Below, piece by piece: positions 1 through 7,336 of a DNA stretch of 22,493 bases. The notes beneath the pieces are model-generated. The model was not told where the DNA came from, ran no database searches, and worked only from the letters and a program-made list of their open reading frames with translations. Every line of letters begins with the position of its first letter. Positions within the stretch are counted from its first letter, which is position 1. Position numbers and translations under genes: made by a program. Source of the DNA: JBKPFU01 sp046728975 (lineage in GTDB: Bacteria; Actinomycetota; Thermoleophilia; Gaiellales; Gaiellaceae). The stretch covers positions 1 through 22,493 of the forward strand of contig JBKPFU010000150.1 of the NCBI GenBank assembly GCA_046728975.1, given 5' to 3'.

Positions 1-300
1 GTAGACGGTCAGCGCCACCCAGTTCTCGGACTCCCGAAGCTCGAACGTATGCACCGGCGGCAGGAAGAGGAAGTTGAAGGTCAGCATCGAGGCGATCGAG
101 ACGGGGATTGCGTAGGCCAGTCCACAGACGACGGCGACCGCGACGACTGCGATGACGTAAAGCACGCCCAGGCTGAGGACGGGGGCGACTGGGCGCAGGG
201 CGTAGACGGCTCCCGTGACGAGCGCGATTACGGCGACGCTGAACAGAATTCCCGCGATGCGCCGCGCCCACGTTCCGCTCAGGCGTGCGCTCTCGATCAT
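1..300 (-). CDS. DUF4118 (KdpD-like) membrane sensor, N-terminal part
   Basis: Partial gene: reading frame open for 100 codons from ATG at 300 to the left edge, so the C-terminal part is outside the window. The protein has three or four hydrophobic helices (about residues 13-33, 38-60, 62-80) followed by the segment FNFLFLPPVHTFELRE and ENWVALTVY. This closely matches the DUF4118 four-helix membrane domain of KdpD-type sensor kinases (consensus FNFFFLPPxxTF... NWVAL). In that family the domain precedes a GAF, histidine kinase or phosphatase module in the cytoplasm; which one is present here cannot be seen. No strong Shine-Dalgarno sequence precedes the ATG. It is divergent from the CsbD-like gene, with 110 bases between the starts. 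Confidence in the domain is good, in the full protein type low. Confidence 0.75.
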   Translation of the reverse strand, partial: MIESARLSGTWARRIAGILFSVAVIALVTGAVYALRPVAPVLSLGVLYVIAVVAVAVVCGLAYAIPVSIASMLTFNFLFLPPVHTFELRESENWVALTVY

Positions 301-410
301 CGTGAATCCAGCATAGGCCGCGTCCAACAGGTCACGCGGTCCGGGCCAACGTTTATGCGGTCGCAGAGCGGTGATCGCCCATGCAACTGCACCCTCGCGG
401 GAGGTACGAG

Positions 411-623
411 ATGGGTCTTGACGACATGCTCAAGCAGCAGATTCGCGACCGCGCGCCGGATCTCAAGAAGAAGCTCGTCAACGAGTTCGATGAGGTCACA
501 CAAGACGACATGGATCAGACGAGCGACGATCCCGACGAGATTGTCGACCGCATCTCGCAGAAGACTGGCCAGCCGCGCGAGCAGGTCGAGCAGAGAGTCA
601 GCCAGGTCGCGCGCCAGAGCTGA
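411..623 (+). CDS. CsbD-like stress protein
   Basis: 70-residue, very acidic and hydrophilic protein. The centre and C-terminus (KLVNEFDEVTQDDMDQ, then a short spacer, then DEIVDRISQKTGQPREQVEQ) follow the pattern of the CsbD/YjbJ family, where a conserved 'lt.ddl..i.g....l...i....g....ea...v' two-helix unit occurs. CsbD-type proteins are small cytoplasmic proteins induced by general stress in many bacteria; their biochemical role is unknown. The start at 411 is chosen because AGGAGG-like GGGAGG (399-404) lies 6 bases upstream; an ATG 30 bases earlier in the same frame lacks such a site. A strong hairpin terminator follows 37 bases after the stop, so it is probably a single-gene transcript. 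Family assignment is from pattern only. Confidence 0.72.
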   Translation: MGLDDMLKQQIRDRAPDLKKKLVNEFDEVTQDDMDQTSDDPDEIVDRISQKTGQPREQVEQRVSQVARQS

Positions 624-660
624 CGCGCGCGGCAGCGGCCGCTAGGAAATCGACGAACCC

Positions 661-691
661 GAGGCCCGCTTTTTCGCGGGCCTCAACTTTT
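661..691 (+). terminator. Rho-independent-type terminator after CsbD-like gene
   Basis: Perfect 9-bp stem GAGGCCCGC / GCGGGCCTC (661-669 and 676-684) with a 6-base loop TTTTTC, followed by AACTTTT. The position, between the CsbD-like stop and the LysR start, fits an intrinsic terminator that insulates the regulator gene. Confidence 0.8.
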
Positions 692-744
692 CATTCGTTT
701 CGAGCGTCCGAATAGGCGTAAAGGCGTAGAGGGAGAGGGCTCGG

Positions 745-1710
745 ATGCTTCATTGGTACGGCATCGAGTTTCGCCACTTGGCCGCGCTTGCGGCGGTGGC
801 CGAGAAAGGGTCCTTTCACGCCGCGGCCAGAGCTCTGGGATATACGCAATCCGCAATCAGCCAGCAGATCGCCGCGCTCGAGCGAACCGTTGGCCAGCGT
901 TTGATCCAGCGACCGCGGACGGGGGAGCGGGTCAGCCTGACGAGGGCGGGAACCCTCCTCCTCAGCCATACGGACGCGATCGCCGCGCATCTTTCGGCTG
1001 CCCGAGCAGACCTCGACGACCTCGTGGCGAGCGGAACGGATCTGCTTCGTGTCGGCGTCTACCAGAGCGCCGGCTCTCGGCTGCTCCCACGTATCCTCCA
1101 CGAGTTCATAGGCTCGTGGCCGCTCGTCGCGGTCGAGCTGACGGAGGCGGTGACCGACGGCGGCCTTTACTCGCTGATCGAAGCCGGTGAGCTGGACATC
1201 GCCTTCGCGATTCTTCCGCCGAAGAGCGGACCGTTTGAATCCGTCGAGCTGCTTCGCGATCGCTACGTGCTCCTCGTTCCACGGGACGCGGAGCTGGCAA
1301 CGAGAGACGAGCCTCCCTCGCTGCGAGATCTCGCCTCGCTCCCGCTCATCTGCTTTCGCGACTGCCGAAGCCTCGAGCGCGTGCTCGCGGTTCTCAGTTC
1401 GTCCGGGGTGGAACCTCGCCCGGTTCTTCGGTCGAATGACAACGGAACGATCCAGGGATTCGTCGCAGCCGGTCTGGGCTTTGGCCTCGTGCCGAGCTTG
1501 TCCGTCAGCCCTGACGACCGCCTCGCCGTGATCGAGCTCGACGCGGAGCTTCCACGGCGCCTTACCGGCCTCGTCTTCCACCGCGAGCGCTCGCTCTCCC
1601 CCGCCGCCGTGACGTTCATCGAGATCGCGCGAAAGCTGTGCGCGGGTCTCGAGCCGGCGGGCGCCGCGGCGCGTCGCAACGCGGCGGGCGTCGCCGCTTC
1701 CAACCTGTAA
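745..1710 (+). CDS. LysR-family transcriptional regulator
   Basis: 321 residues, the usual LysR length. Residues about 8-67 form the winged helix-turn-helix: FRHLAALAAVAEKGSFHAAA, then the recognition helix in TQSAISQQIAALE and the wing RTGERVSLTRAG. Residues about 95-300 form the two-lobed effector-binding domain (LLRVGVYQSAGSRLLP; GELDIAFAI; GFVAAGLGFGLVPS). Proteins of this family bind DNA as tetramers and change regulation when a small molecule binds the C-terminal domain. Start at 745 has GGAGAGG (732-738) upstream. The next gene encodes a secreted oligopeptide-type binding protein, and a perfect dyad lies between them (1762-1779), so that gene is a plausible target. The last 25 residues are Ala/Arg-rich and look like a non-conserved tail. 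The effector is unknown. Confidence 0.93.
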   Translation: MLHWYGIEFRHLAALAAVAEKGSFHAAARALGYTQSAISQQIAALERTVGQRLIQRPRTGERVSLTRAGTLLLSHTDAIAAHLSAARADLDDLVASGTDLLRVGVYQSAGSRLLPRILHEFIGSWPLVAVELTEAVTDGGLYSLIEAGELDIAFAILPPKSGPFESVELLRDRYVLLVPRDAELATRDEPPSLRDLASLPLICFRDCRSLERVLAVLSSSGVEPRPVLRSNDNGTIQGFVAAGLGFGLVPSLSVSPDDRLAVIELDAELPRRLTGLVFHRERSLSPAAVTFIEIARKLCAGLEPAGAAARRNAAGVAASNL

Positions 1711-1761
1711 ACGTCAGCCGATTATCGATCATGAACTTGCGATTAGCGGTCCTTGTGTACG

Positions 1762-1779
1762 ATCCGATATTTATCGGAT
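1762..1779. promoter_or_regulatory. Perfect 8+8 inverted repeat, candidate operator
   Basis: ATCCGATA-TT-TATCGGAT is a perfect dyad (1762-1769 and 1772-1779) about 280 bases upstream of the binding-protein start and 52 bases after the lysR stop. Its size fits a dimeric regulator. It does not show the classical LysR T-N11-A geometry at its ends, so assignment to the adjacent regulator is only inferred from proximity. Confidence 0.45.
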
Positions 1780-1990
1780 ACCATCGGTGACTCAGCCGTA
1801 CAAACTGCGAGTGCGGCTGTGCATACGACTCCAGCTGTGCGCGGGGAGATCGCCCGCCGCGTACAGCTGTGTTCTAGTGTAAAGCGGTAGTGTTTCCCGC
1901 TTCGATGATTACCACTCGTTATCTTTGAATTAATGCACCGAATCTTGGCCGTCTCCTCCTAACTTCGTTCACGGCAAAGCGTCTCGAAAA

Positions 1991-2020
1991 GGCGGAACGC
2001 TTATTTCGCAAGCGTTCGCC
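1991..2020 (+). promoter_or_regulatory. Hairpin in the leader of the oligopeptide-binding protein gene
   Basis: GGCGGAACGCTT (1991-2002) pairs with AAGCGTTCGCC (2010-2020) through 11 bp with one bulged G and a 7-base loop. It ends 25 bases before the ribosome binding site of the gene at 2058. No T-run follows, so it is more likely an mRNA leader structure (stability or translation control) than a terminator. Confidence 0.45.
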
Positions 2021-2057
2021 AGTGCGACCAGCTGGCAAGCTCGAAAAAGGGAGGCAT

Positions 2058-3701
2058 ATGCGCAAGCGATTGTGCATCTCAGTGACCACGCTGCTGGCGG
2101 GGGCGGTAATGCTTATCGCCGCCGGCGTGGCCTCACCGGCGCCGTCTTCGCCGTCGGCGAAGAACTCGGCCGCGAGGAAGGGGGGCACGATTCGGCTCAA
2201 CCTGTCGGACAGCGACTTCGACTACATCGATCCGGCGCTCGCCTACTTCCAGCCGAGCTGGCTGACCCTGTATTCGATGTGCGGGAACCTGCTGAACTAC
2301 CCCGACAAGGCCGGTGCGGCAGGCGCACGACTCGCGCCTGAGCTCGCCCGCAGCTTCCCGAAGGTGACGGCGGGCGGCCGGGTTTACACGTTCACGCTCA
2401 AGAGTGGACAGCGGTTCAGCAACGGCAAGGTCGTCAGACCGGCAGACGTCGTGGCCACGTTCGACCGGCTCGCCACGCCTTCGATCAACTCGCCCGCGAT
2501 TCCGTTCTTCTCAGACATCGTCGGCGCAGCCGCGGTGACGGCGGGGCGGACGAGGCACATCAGCGGCGTCCGCGCCCTGGGCGGCAACCGCGTCCAGATC
2601 CGACTCACAAGGCCCGGCCCGGACATCCTCTCGCGGCTGGCGATGCCGTTCTTCTGCATCCTGCCGAAGGGGACCCCGGCCACCGAGGCTGGTCTGAACG
2701 CGTTCCATACGGCCGGCCCGTACCACCTCGCCAGCCGTACGCCGAACCGCTCGGCCCTGCTCGTCCGCAACCGGTTCTACCGGGGCAACCGGCCGCGCAA
2801 CGCGAGCCAGATCGTCATCAGTGTCCAGACGAACCAGGAGACGAGCCTCTCCCAGGTTCGGGCGGGCCAGCGTGACTACGACCTGGGTGGGAGCCCACCC
2901 TCGTCGCATGCGCAGCTCGCACGCCAGTTCGGCGTGAACCGCGGGCGCTATTTCGTCAACCCGGAGATCACAACGCGGTACTGGGCGCTCAACACGTCCC
3001 GCTCGGCGTTCAGCAGCACCAATCGCCGGAAGGCGGTGAACTACGTCATCGACAGGCGGGCAACGATCCGTCAGCGGGGCGCGTTCGCCGGCAATCCGAC
3101 CGACCAGCTGCTGCCCCCGCGGCTTCGCGGCTACAAGAACGCGGGCATCTACCCGACCAATCGGCCGAACCTGACTCAGGCTCGCCGGCTGATGGGCGGC
3201 TTCCGCGGCACCGTGAAGCTGTACACCGGCACGAGCCCGGCAGGACAGAACACGGCCGCGGTGTTCCAGGCGAACCTGCAGCGCCTCGGCGTGAAGGTCG
3301 ACGTCGACTCGTTCTCGACCGGCGTCATGTACCGCCGCGCCGGCACCAGGGGCGAGCCGTTCGACGTCCTGAACGCCGCGTGGGTTGCCGACTACGCGGA
3401 CCCGTTCGACTTCATCGACATCCTGTTGAACGGCAACAACATCCACGAGTCGAACAACAACAACTACGCCTACTGGAGGAACACGAAGTACATCCGGCGC
3501 ATGACCACGGCGTCACGTCTGTTCGGCGCGAAGCGATACCAGGCCTACGGGAAGCTGGATATCGACATCGCGAAGAACGCGGCGCCGATGGCCAACTGGA
3601 TGAACGACAACGCTCGTGACTTCATTGGCCCGCGGACCGGCTGCTTCCTGTACCAGCCGATCTACAGCGGTCCGAACCTCGGCGTCCTCTGCAAGAAGTA
3701 G
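2058..3701 (+). CDS. Secreted family-5 (oligopeptide/dipeptide-type) ABC substrate-binding protein
   Basis: 547 residues, typical of SBP family 5. A Sec signal peptide is visible (MRKRLCISV start, hydrophobic core to about residue 25, AxA-like end); there is no lipobox Cys after the core, so it may be a released or otherwise held protein. The mature part shows family-5 features: GGTIRLNL near residue 43, LAPELARSFPKVTAGGRVYTF followed by FTLKSGQRFSNGKVVRPADVV (ligand-domain signature), and DVLNAAWVADYADPFDFIDIL late in the protein. Start 2058 is preferred over an upstream in-frame GTG (2022) because AAGGGAGG (2046-2053) sits 4 bases before it. Family members deliver peptides, nickel or sugars to a two-permease, two-ATPase importer, but no such genes adjoin it. 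Many Asn/Arg residues (for example a run of NNN) mark the C-terminal half. Ligand unknown. Confidence 0.9.
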   Translation: MRKRLCISVTTLLAGAVMLIAAGVASPAPSSPSAKNSAARKGGTIRLNLSDSDFDYIDPALAYFQPSWLTLYSMCGNLLNYPDKAGAAGARLAPELARSFPKVTAGGRVYTFTLKSGQRFSNGKVVRPADVVATFDRLATPSINSPAIPFFSDIVGAAAVTAGRTRHISGVRALGGNRVQIRLTRPGPDILSRLAMPFFCILPKGTPATEAGLNAFHTAGPYHLASRTPNRSALLVRNRFYRGNRPRNASQIVISVQTNQETSLSQVRAGQRDYDLGGSPPSSHAQLARQFGVNRGRYFVNPEITTRYWALNTSRSAFSSTNRRKAVNYVIDRRATIRQRGAFAGNPTDQLLPPRLRGYKNAGIYPTNRPNLTQARRLMGGFRGTVKLYTGTSPAGQNTAAVFQANLQRLGVKVDVDSFSTGVMYRRAGTRGEPFDVLNAAWVADYADPFDFIDILLNGNNIHESNNNNYAYWRNTKYIRRMTTASRLFGAKRYQAYGKLDIDIAKNAAPMANWMNDNARDFIGPRTGCFLYQPIYSGPNLGVLCKK

Positions 3702-3725
3702 AGCGACCGAGGCAGTAGGAGGACC

Positions 3726-3752
3726 GAGGCGCCGGCGAACAGCCGGCGCCTC
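3726..3752 (+). terminator. Strong hairpin terminator between the two binding-protein genes
   Basis: Perfect 11-bp stem GAGGCGCCGGC / GCCGGCGCCTC with loop GAACA (3737-3741), 24 bases after the stop of the upstream gene. There is no T-run, as is common for actinobacterial terminators. A promoter-like sequence follows at 3766, so the two binding-protein genes are probably separate transcripts. Confidence 0.65.
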
Positions 3753-3765
3753 GCGTTCACCAGCG

Positions 3766-3794
3766 TTGACGAACTCCGGCAGCCGCCATAGGGT
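3766..3794 (+). promoter_or_regulatory. Vegetative-type promoter with leaderless start
   Basis: TTGACG (3766-3771), a 17-base spacer, then TAGGGT (3789-3794), both close to sigma-70-type consensus (TTGACa, TAnnnT). Exactly 6 bases separate the -10 box from GTG at 3801. The transcript would therefore begin at or next to the start codon, giving a leaderless mRNA, which is common in actinobacteria and supports the 3801 start. Confidence 0.62.
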
Positions 3795-3800
3795 GGCGCC

Positions 3801-5093
3801 GTGGTCCCGCGCAAGAAGATGCGGTTCCGCCCCCCGCGCTTCCGTCGCGCAGCCACCATCCTTCTGTCCGTCACGCTCCTCGCCTCGGTGGCGATCGCCC
3901 CCGGGGACGCGGCGCGACCGGCGCGTCAGCAGCAGAACGAGTTCGTCGTCGGTGCCATCCTCGACCTCGCCGGCGGCTGGACGTCTCTGGGGCGCGCGAG
4001 CCGCGTGACGCTTCAGCTCGCGGCCGCCGATGCGAACGCCGAGCTCGCGCGCATAGGGGCGCCTTTTCGGGTACGCCTGAGGATCGTCGACGCCAAGGGA
4101 AAGCCCTCGACCGCGCTTCGCCGGCTCCTGCGGCTTTCCGCGGCCGGGGTACGCGTCGTCGTCGGCCCGCCGAGCAGCAGCGAGGTAGCCGCGGTACGCC
4201 GCGCGGCAACGGGGCTGGGTGTCGTCGTGATCAGCCAAGGAAGCACGGCACACTCGTTGGCGTTCGCCGGCGACAACGTCCTTCGGTTCGTGCCGGACGA
4301 CATCCGCGAGGGCGAAGCGGTCGTGGCGCTCCTGCGACGCCAGCGAATCGACGCGATCGTCCCGGTCTGGCGGCGCGATCCCGGCAACGCAGGGCTTGCG
4401 CGCTCGGTGCGGCGCCGGTTCGCGACTGGCGGCGGAAAGGTCTCGAAGGGTGTCTCCTACGCCACCGCGGGGGCGTCATTCGACGGTGTTGCGTCTTCTA
4501 TCTCCAGCCAGGCGGCTTCGCTTCGGGCGGCCGGCGCGAGGCGGGTCGCCGTCTACCTCGCGGCATTCGACGAGGTCGTCGATCTCTTTCACGCTGCGCG
4601 CCTCGACTCGACGCTCACCCGACTGCCGTGGTACGGCAGCGACGGAGTCGCGCTGACGACGCGGCTGCTCAACGACCGCTCCGCCGCCGCCTTCGCGCAC
4701 GCGGTTGGATACCCAAACCCGACCGTCGGGCTGTCCGATGCACTGGTGCGGCGTGCCCGTCCGCTGCTGGCGCGGGCGAGGAAGCGGCTCGGCCGAACGC
4801 CTGATGCCCTCGCGCTAGGCGCATATGACGCACTTCGGATCGCCGTCGAGGCGAGGCAGCGCGCCGGCTCCGTCAGTGGCACGAGCCTTCGTCGGGCGAT
4901 CGTGGCCGCCGCGAACGCGCACGTCGGCGTGACGGGGAGGATGACGCTGAACCGTGCCGGTGACCGCGCCTACGGCAGCTTCGACTTCTGGTCGGTTTGC
5001 CCGGCGGGCGCGAACTTCAGGTGGGCGCGCACCTTCGAATACGCTGCCCGTCGCGCCGGCTCGGGCCGGATCCTCGTCCGCACCCGCTGCTGA
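3801..5093 (+). CDS. Branched-chain amino acid-type (Peripla_BP_6) substrate-binding protein
   Basis: 430 residues with an N-terminal signal peptide (Arg-rich start, hydrophobic stretch ATILLSVTLLASVAIAP, residues about 18-34, then DAARPA). The mature part has the type I periplasmic-binding fold pattern of LivJ-like proteins: FVVGAILDLAGGWTSLG, LAAADANAELARIG, RLRIVDAKGKPSTAL, VRVVVGPPSSSEVAAV, VVVISQGSTAHSL, and later LPWYGSDGVALT and DALALGAYDALRIA. Family members bind amino acids, amides or other small ligands outside the membrane for an ABC importer, or act as sensors. No permease or ATPase gene adjoins it. The GTG start is supported by a leaderless promoter just upstream; no lipobox is seen. 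Two Cys residues near the C-terminus (SVCPAG and the final Cys) could form a disulfide. Ligand unknown. Confidence 0.87.
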   Translation: MVPRKKMRFRPPRFRRAATILLSVTLLASVAIAPGDAARPARQQQNEFVVGAILDLAGGWTSLGRASRVTLQLAAADANAELARIGAPFRVRLRIVDAKGKPSTALRRLLRLSAAGVRVVVGPPSSSEVAAVRRAATGLGVVVISQGSTAHSLAFAGDNVLRFVPDDIREGEAVVALLRRQRIDAIVPVWRRDPGNAGLARSVRRRFATGGGKVSKGVSYATAGASFDGVASSISSQAASLRAAGARRVAVYLAAFDEVVDLFHAARLDSTLTRLPWYGSDGVALTTRLLNDRSAAAFAHAVGYPNPTVGLSDALVRRARPLLARARKRLGRTPDALALGAYDALRIAVEARQRAGSVSGTSLRRAIVAAANAHVGVTGRMTLNRAGDRAYGSFDFWSVCPAGANFRWARTFEYAARRAGSGRILVRTRC

Positions 5094-5140
5094 CGCGTCG
5101 GGCGCGCATCAGGCTCGTCAGACGACAAGGGAGGTCGTGA

Positions 5141-5182
5141 ATGTGCCGCCCGGCTCGCAAACTCAAGAGCCTCCGTGGTTGA
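5141..5182 (+). CDS. Possible 13-residue leader ORF upstream of the phosphodiesterase gene
   Basis: ATG at 5141 follows AAGGGAGG (5127-5134) with a 6-base spacer, a better ribosome binding site than that of the large gene downstream. It encodes MCRPARKLKSLRG and ends 36 bases before ATG 5219. Its last codons contain CTCCG (5171-5175), complementary to CGGAG (5200-5204), the only Shine-Dalgarno-like sequence of the next gene. Translation of the leader could open that pairing. The product is basic and has one Cys. This is a prediction from signals alone; a chance SD-ATG pair is possible. Confidence 0.35.
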   Translation: MCRPARKLKSLRG

Positions 5183-5218
5183 GCTAGCGCCCCGGCAAGC
5201 GGAGAATCAGCTGTAGCC

Positions 5219-7282
5219 ATGTCCAGCGCGCCAACCAAGCGAGAGTACGGCGAGACACCGACCTGGGGGCTCGGGCGCCCGCGCCTCCGCGTCCTGCCGC
5301 TGCTCCTCGCCTGGATCCTGAGCGCCCTCGCCCTCCTCGTCGCGGCCTGGATCGTCCCCGGCGCGACGATCAACGACTTCTTGGGCGGGCTGGGCCTCGC
5401 TGCGGTAATCGCTCTGCTCAACGCCATTCTGCCGCCGCTCGTCGCGGCTCTGCGCCTGCCGCTCATGGCCCTCCTCGGGTTCCTGCTCGTTCTCGTGCTC
5501 GATGCACTGATGCTGCTGGCCGCGGACGACCTGACCGACACCCTTTCAATCGACTCCTTCTGGGCCGCTCTCGCCGTCGCGCTCGTAGCCTCGGCCGTGG
5601 GTCTCGTGCTCGAGGTGGTCTTCGGCACGAACGACGACGACACCTACACGTTGCGGGTGATCGAGCGGATCGCGCGCCGCTCCCGCGCTCGCACGGAAAC
5701 CGACGTGCCGGGGATCATCTTCCTCGAGATCGACGGGCTTGCCCTCCCCGTGCTCCAGCGGGCAATGCGGAACGGCAGCGCGCCCACGATGGCTCGATGG
5801 CTCGAGGAGGGCACGCATCGACTGGTCGAGTGGGAAACGGACCTGTCGTCTCAAACCGGCGCGAGCCAGGCCGGGATTCTCCTCGGGTCGAACGAGGACA
5901 TCCCGGCGTTCCGCTGGGTGGAGAAGGAGAGAGGCACGCTGATGGTCTGCTCCGCGCCCGACGACTGCGCCGAGATCGAGCGCCGTCACGCATCCGGACG
6001 GGGACTCCTCGCACGCGACGGCGCAAGCCGAGGGAACCTGCTGTCGGGCGAAGCGGACCACGTCATCCTGACGGCCAGCCGGATCGAGGCCGAGAAGCAC
6101 GCGAATCCCGGCTACCGCGCGTTCTTCGCGAACGGGTTCAACGTGATCCGGTCGCTGGTGCTGTTCTTCTGGGAAGTGATCCTGGAGTGGTCGGCTGCCG
6201 CGCGGGCGAAGCGGCGGGACGTCTGGCCGCGTGGTCACCGTGGCGGCCGCTATCCGTTCCTTCGCGCGGCGTTGTGCGTGATCGTCCGCGACCTGATCGT
6301 CTACGGCGTCCTCACGGACATGATGTACGGCCGCCCTGCTGTTTATGCGACCTTCTCGAGCTACGACGAGGTTGCACACCACTCCGGCCTCGAGCGGCCG
6401 GACACGATGGACGCGCTACGCAAGCTCGACCAGCAGTTCGGCCGCATCGAGCGCGCACGTCGATACGCGCCCCGGCCATACAAGATCGTCGTCCTCTCCG
6501 ACCACGGGCAGACGCAGGGGGCGACCTTCCGGCAGCGAAACGGCTATGGGCTCGTCGAGCTCGTGCAGCGCTCGGTCGAGCACGCCGATGTCGGGCACGC
6601 GTCGGCCGGCGACGAGAACGCGTCGACGGTGTCGCGGGCGGTCAACGAGGCGACAGGTGGGACGCGGACCGGCAAGCGGGCGAAGAAGGATGTGGGCGCC
6701 GAAGAGGTCGTCGTGCTCGGCTCCGGCAACCTGGGGCTCGTCTACCTGATGGAGCAGCGGCACCGGCTGACGCTCGAGGAGATCGAGTCGCGACACCCGC
6801 GCCTCATCCCCGCCCTTCGCGAGCACCCGCACGTCGGATGGGTGCTCGTGCGGTCGGAGCGGGATGGGCCGCTCGTTCTGGGACCGCGCGGAGTGCGCTA
6901 CCTCGCGAGCGGCCGAATCGACGGCGATGATCCGTTGGCGGCGTTCTCGCCGAACGCCGCCCAGCACCTCCTGCGCACCGACGGGTTCGCACACGTTGCA
7001 GACATCATGGTCGGCAGCTTCTACGATCCCGTCCTCGAGCAGGGCTGTGCGTTCGAAGAGCTGATCTCGTTCCACGGGGGGATCGGCGGACCACAGACGC
7101 GGCCGTTCGTCCTCTACCCCGCCGAGCTCCCGCTTCGCGACGGGTCGATCATCGGAGCCGCCGCCGTCAACGAGCTTCTCGTCGGCTGGCGACGAAATCT
7201 CGAAGGGGTGAGTACCTCTGACGTACCCCTCGAGGGCGGTCCTGTGGAGGCATTCGAAGGAGCAAGCCGCGGCGACAGCTGA
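5219..7282 (+). CDS. Holin-4-like membrane domain fused to alkaline-phosphatase-superfamily phosphodiesterase
   Basis: 687 residues. Residues about 25-135 hold four hydrophobic helices with the pattern of the phage holin superfamily IV family (PF04020), including VPGATINDFLGGLGLAAVIALLN. Residues about 163-670 form an alkaline-phosphatase-superfamily (type I phosphodiesterase/nucleotide pyrophosphatase) domain: GIIFLEIDG (first metal Asp 172), SSQTGASQAG with the likely nucleophile Thr/Ser near 213-216, SYDEVAHHSG (metal D/H near 383-387), VLSDHGQTQG (near 427) and ISFHGGIGG (near 618). All metal ligand positions appear present, so it is probably active on a phosphoester or phosphonate-type substrate. 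The hydrophobic domain would tether it to the membrane; extra hydrophobic segments near residues 305-320 and 345-365 make the topology unsure. Neighbours give no clear pathway. A possible leader ORF precedes it. Confidence 0.85.
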   Translation: MSSAPTKREYGETPTWGLGRPRLRVLPLLLAWILSALALLVAAWIVPGATINDFLGGLGLAAVIALLNAILPPLVAALRLPLMALLGFLLVLVLDALMLLAADDLTDTLSIDSFWAALAVALVASAVGLVLEVVFGTNDDDTYTLRVIERIARRSRARTETDVPGIIFLEIDGLALPVLQRAMRNGSAPTMARWLEEGTHRLVEWETDLSSQTGASQAGILLGSNEDIPAFRWVEKERGTLMVCSAPDDCAEIERRHASGRGLLARDGASRGNLLSGEADHVILTASRIEAEKHANPGYRAFFANGFNVIRSLVLFFWEVILEWSAAARAKRRDVWPRGHRGGRYPFLRAALCVIVRDLIVYGVLTDMMYGRPAVYATFSSYDEVAHHSGLERPDTMDALRKLDQQFGRIERARRYAPRPYKIVVLSDHGQTQGATFRQRNGYGLVELVQRSVEHADVGHASAGDENASTVSRAVNEATGGTRTGKRAKKDVGAEEVVVLGSGNLGLVYLMEQRHRLTLEEIESRHPRLIPALREHPHVGWVLVRSERDGPLVLGPRGVRYLASGRIDGDDPLAAFSPNAAQHLLRTDGFAHVADIMVGSFYDPVLEQGCAFEELISFHGGIGGPQTRPFVLYPAELPLRDGSIIGAAAVNELLVGWRRNLEGVSTSDVPLEGGPVEAFEGASRGDS

Positions 7283-7336
7283 GAAGCCGATCGCCCCGTC
7301 CGTGATGGGCGCACGCATCCTGGTTAATCCGGCCGG

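Larger units (their letters stand above)
1711..2057. other. 347-base intergenic regulatory region, AT-richer than surroundings
   Basis: No credible gene is seen here. The stretch is clearly poorer in GC than the genes on both sides. It contains repeated CGAT words near 1719-1790, a perfect dyad at 1762-1779, three AGCTGTG/GGCTGTG words between 1813 and 1871, two copies of TAGTGT (1875-1880 and 1888-1893), and a leader hairpin at 1991-2020. This density of small elements, at the start of a binding-protein gene, suggests a complex promoter. I could not assign a confident -35/-10 pair. Confidence 0.6.

Noticed and set aside
49..645. 198-residue plus-strand ORF at the left end
   Set aside because: It covers the antisense of the DUF4118 protein and another frame of the CsbD-like gene; the composition is Asp/Arg/Ser-rich with no pattern.
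5219..5630. Prophage remnant suggested by the holin-like domain
   Set aside because: No other phage genes are nearby, the domain is fused in frame to a complete phosphodiesterase, and codon use matches the neighbours.
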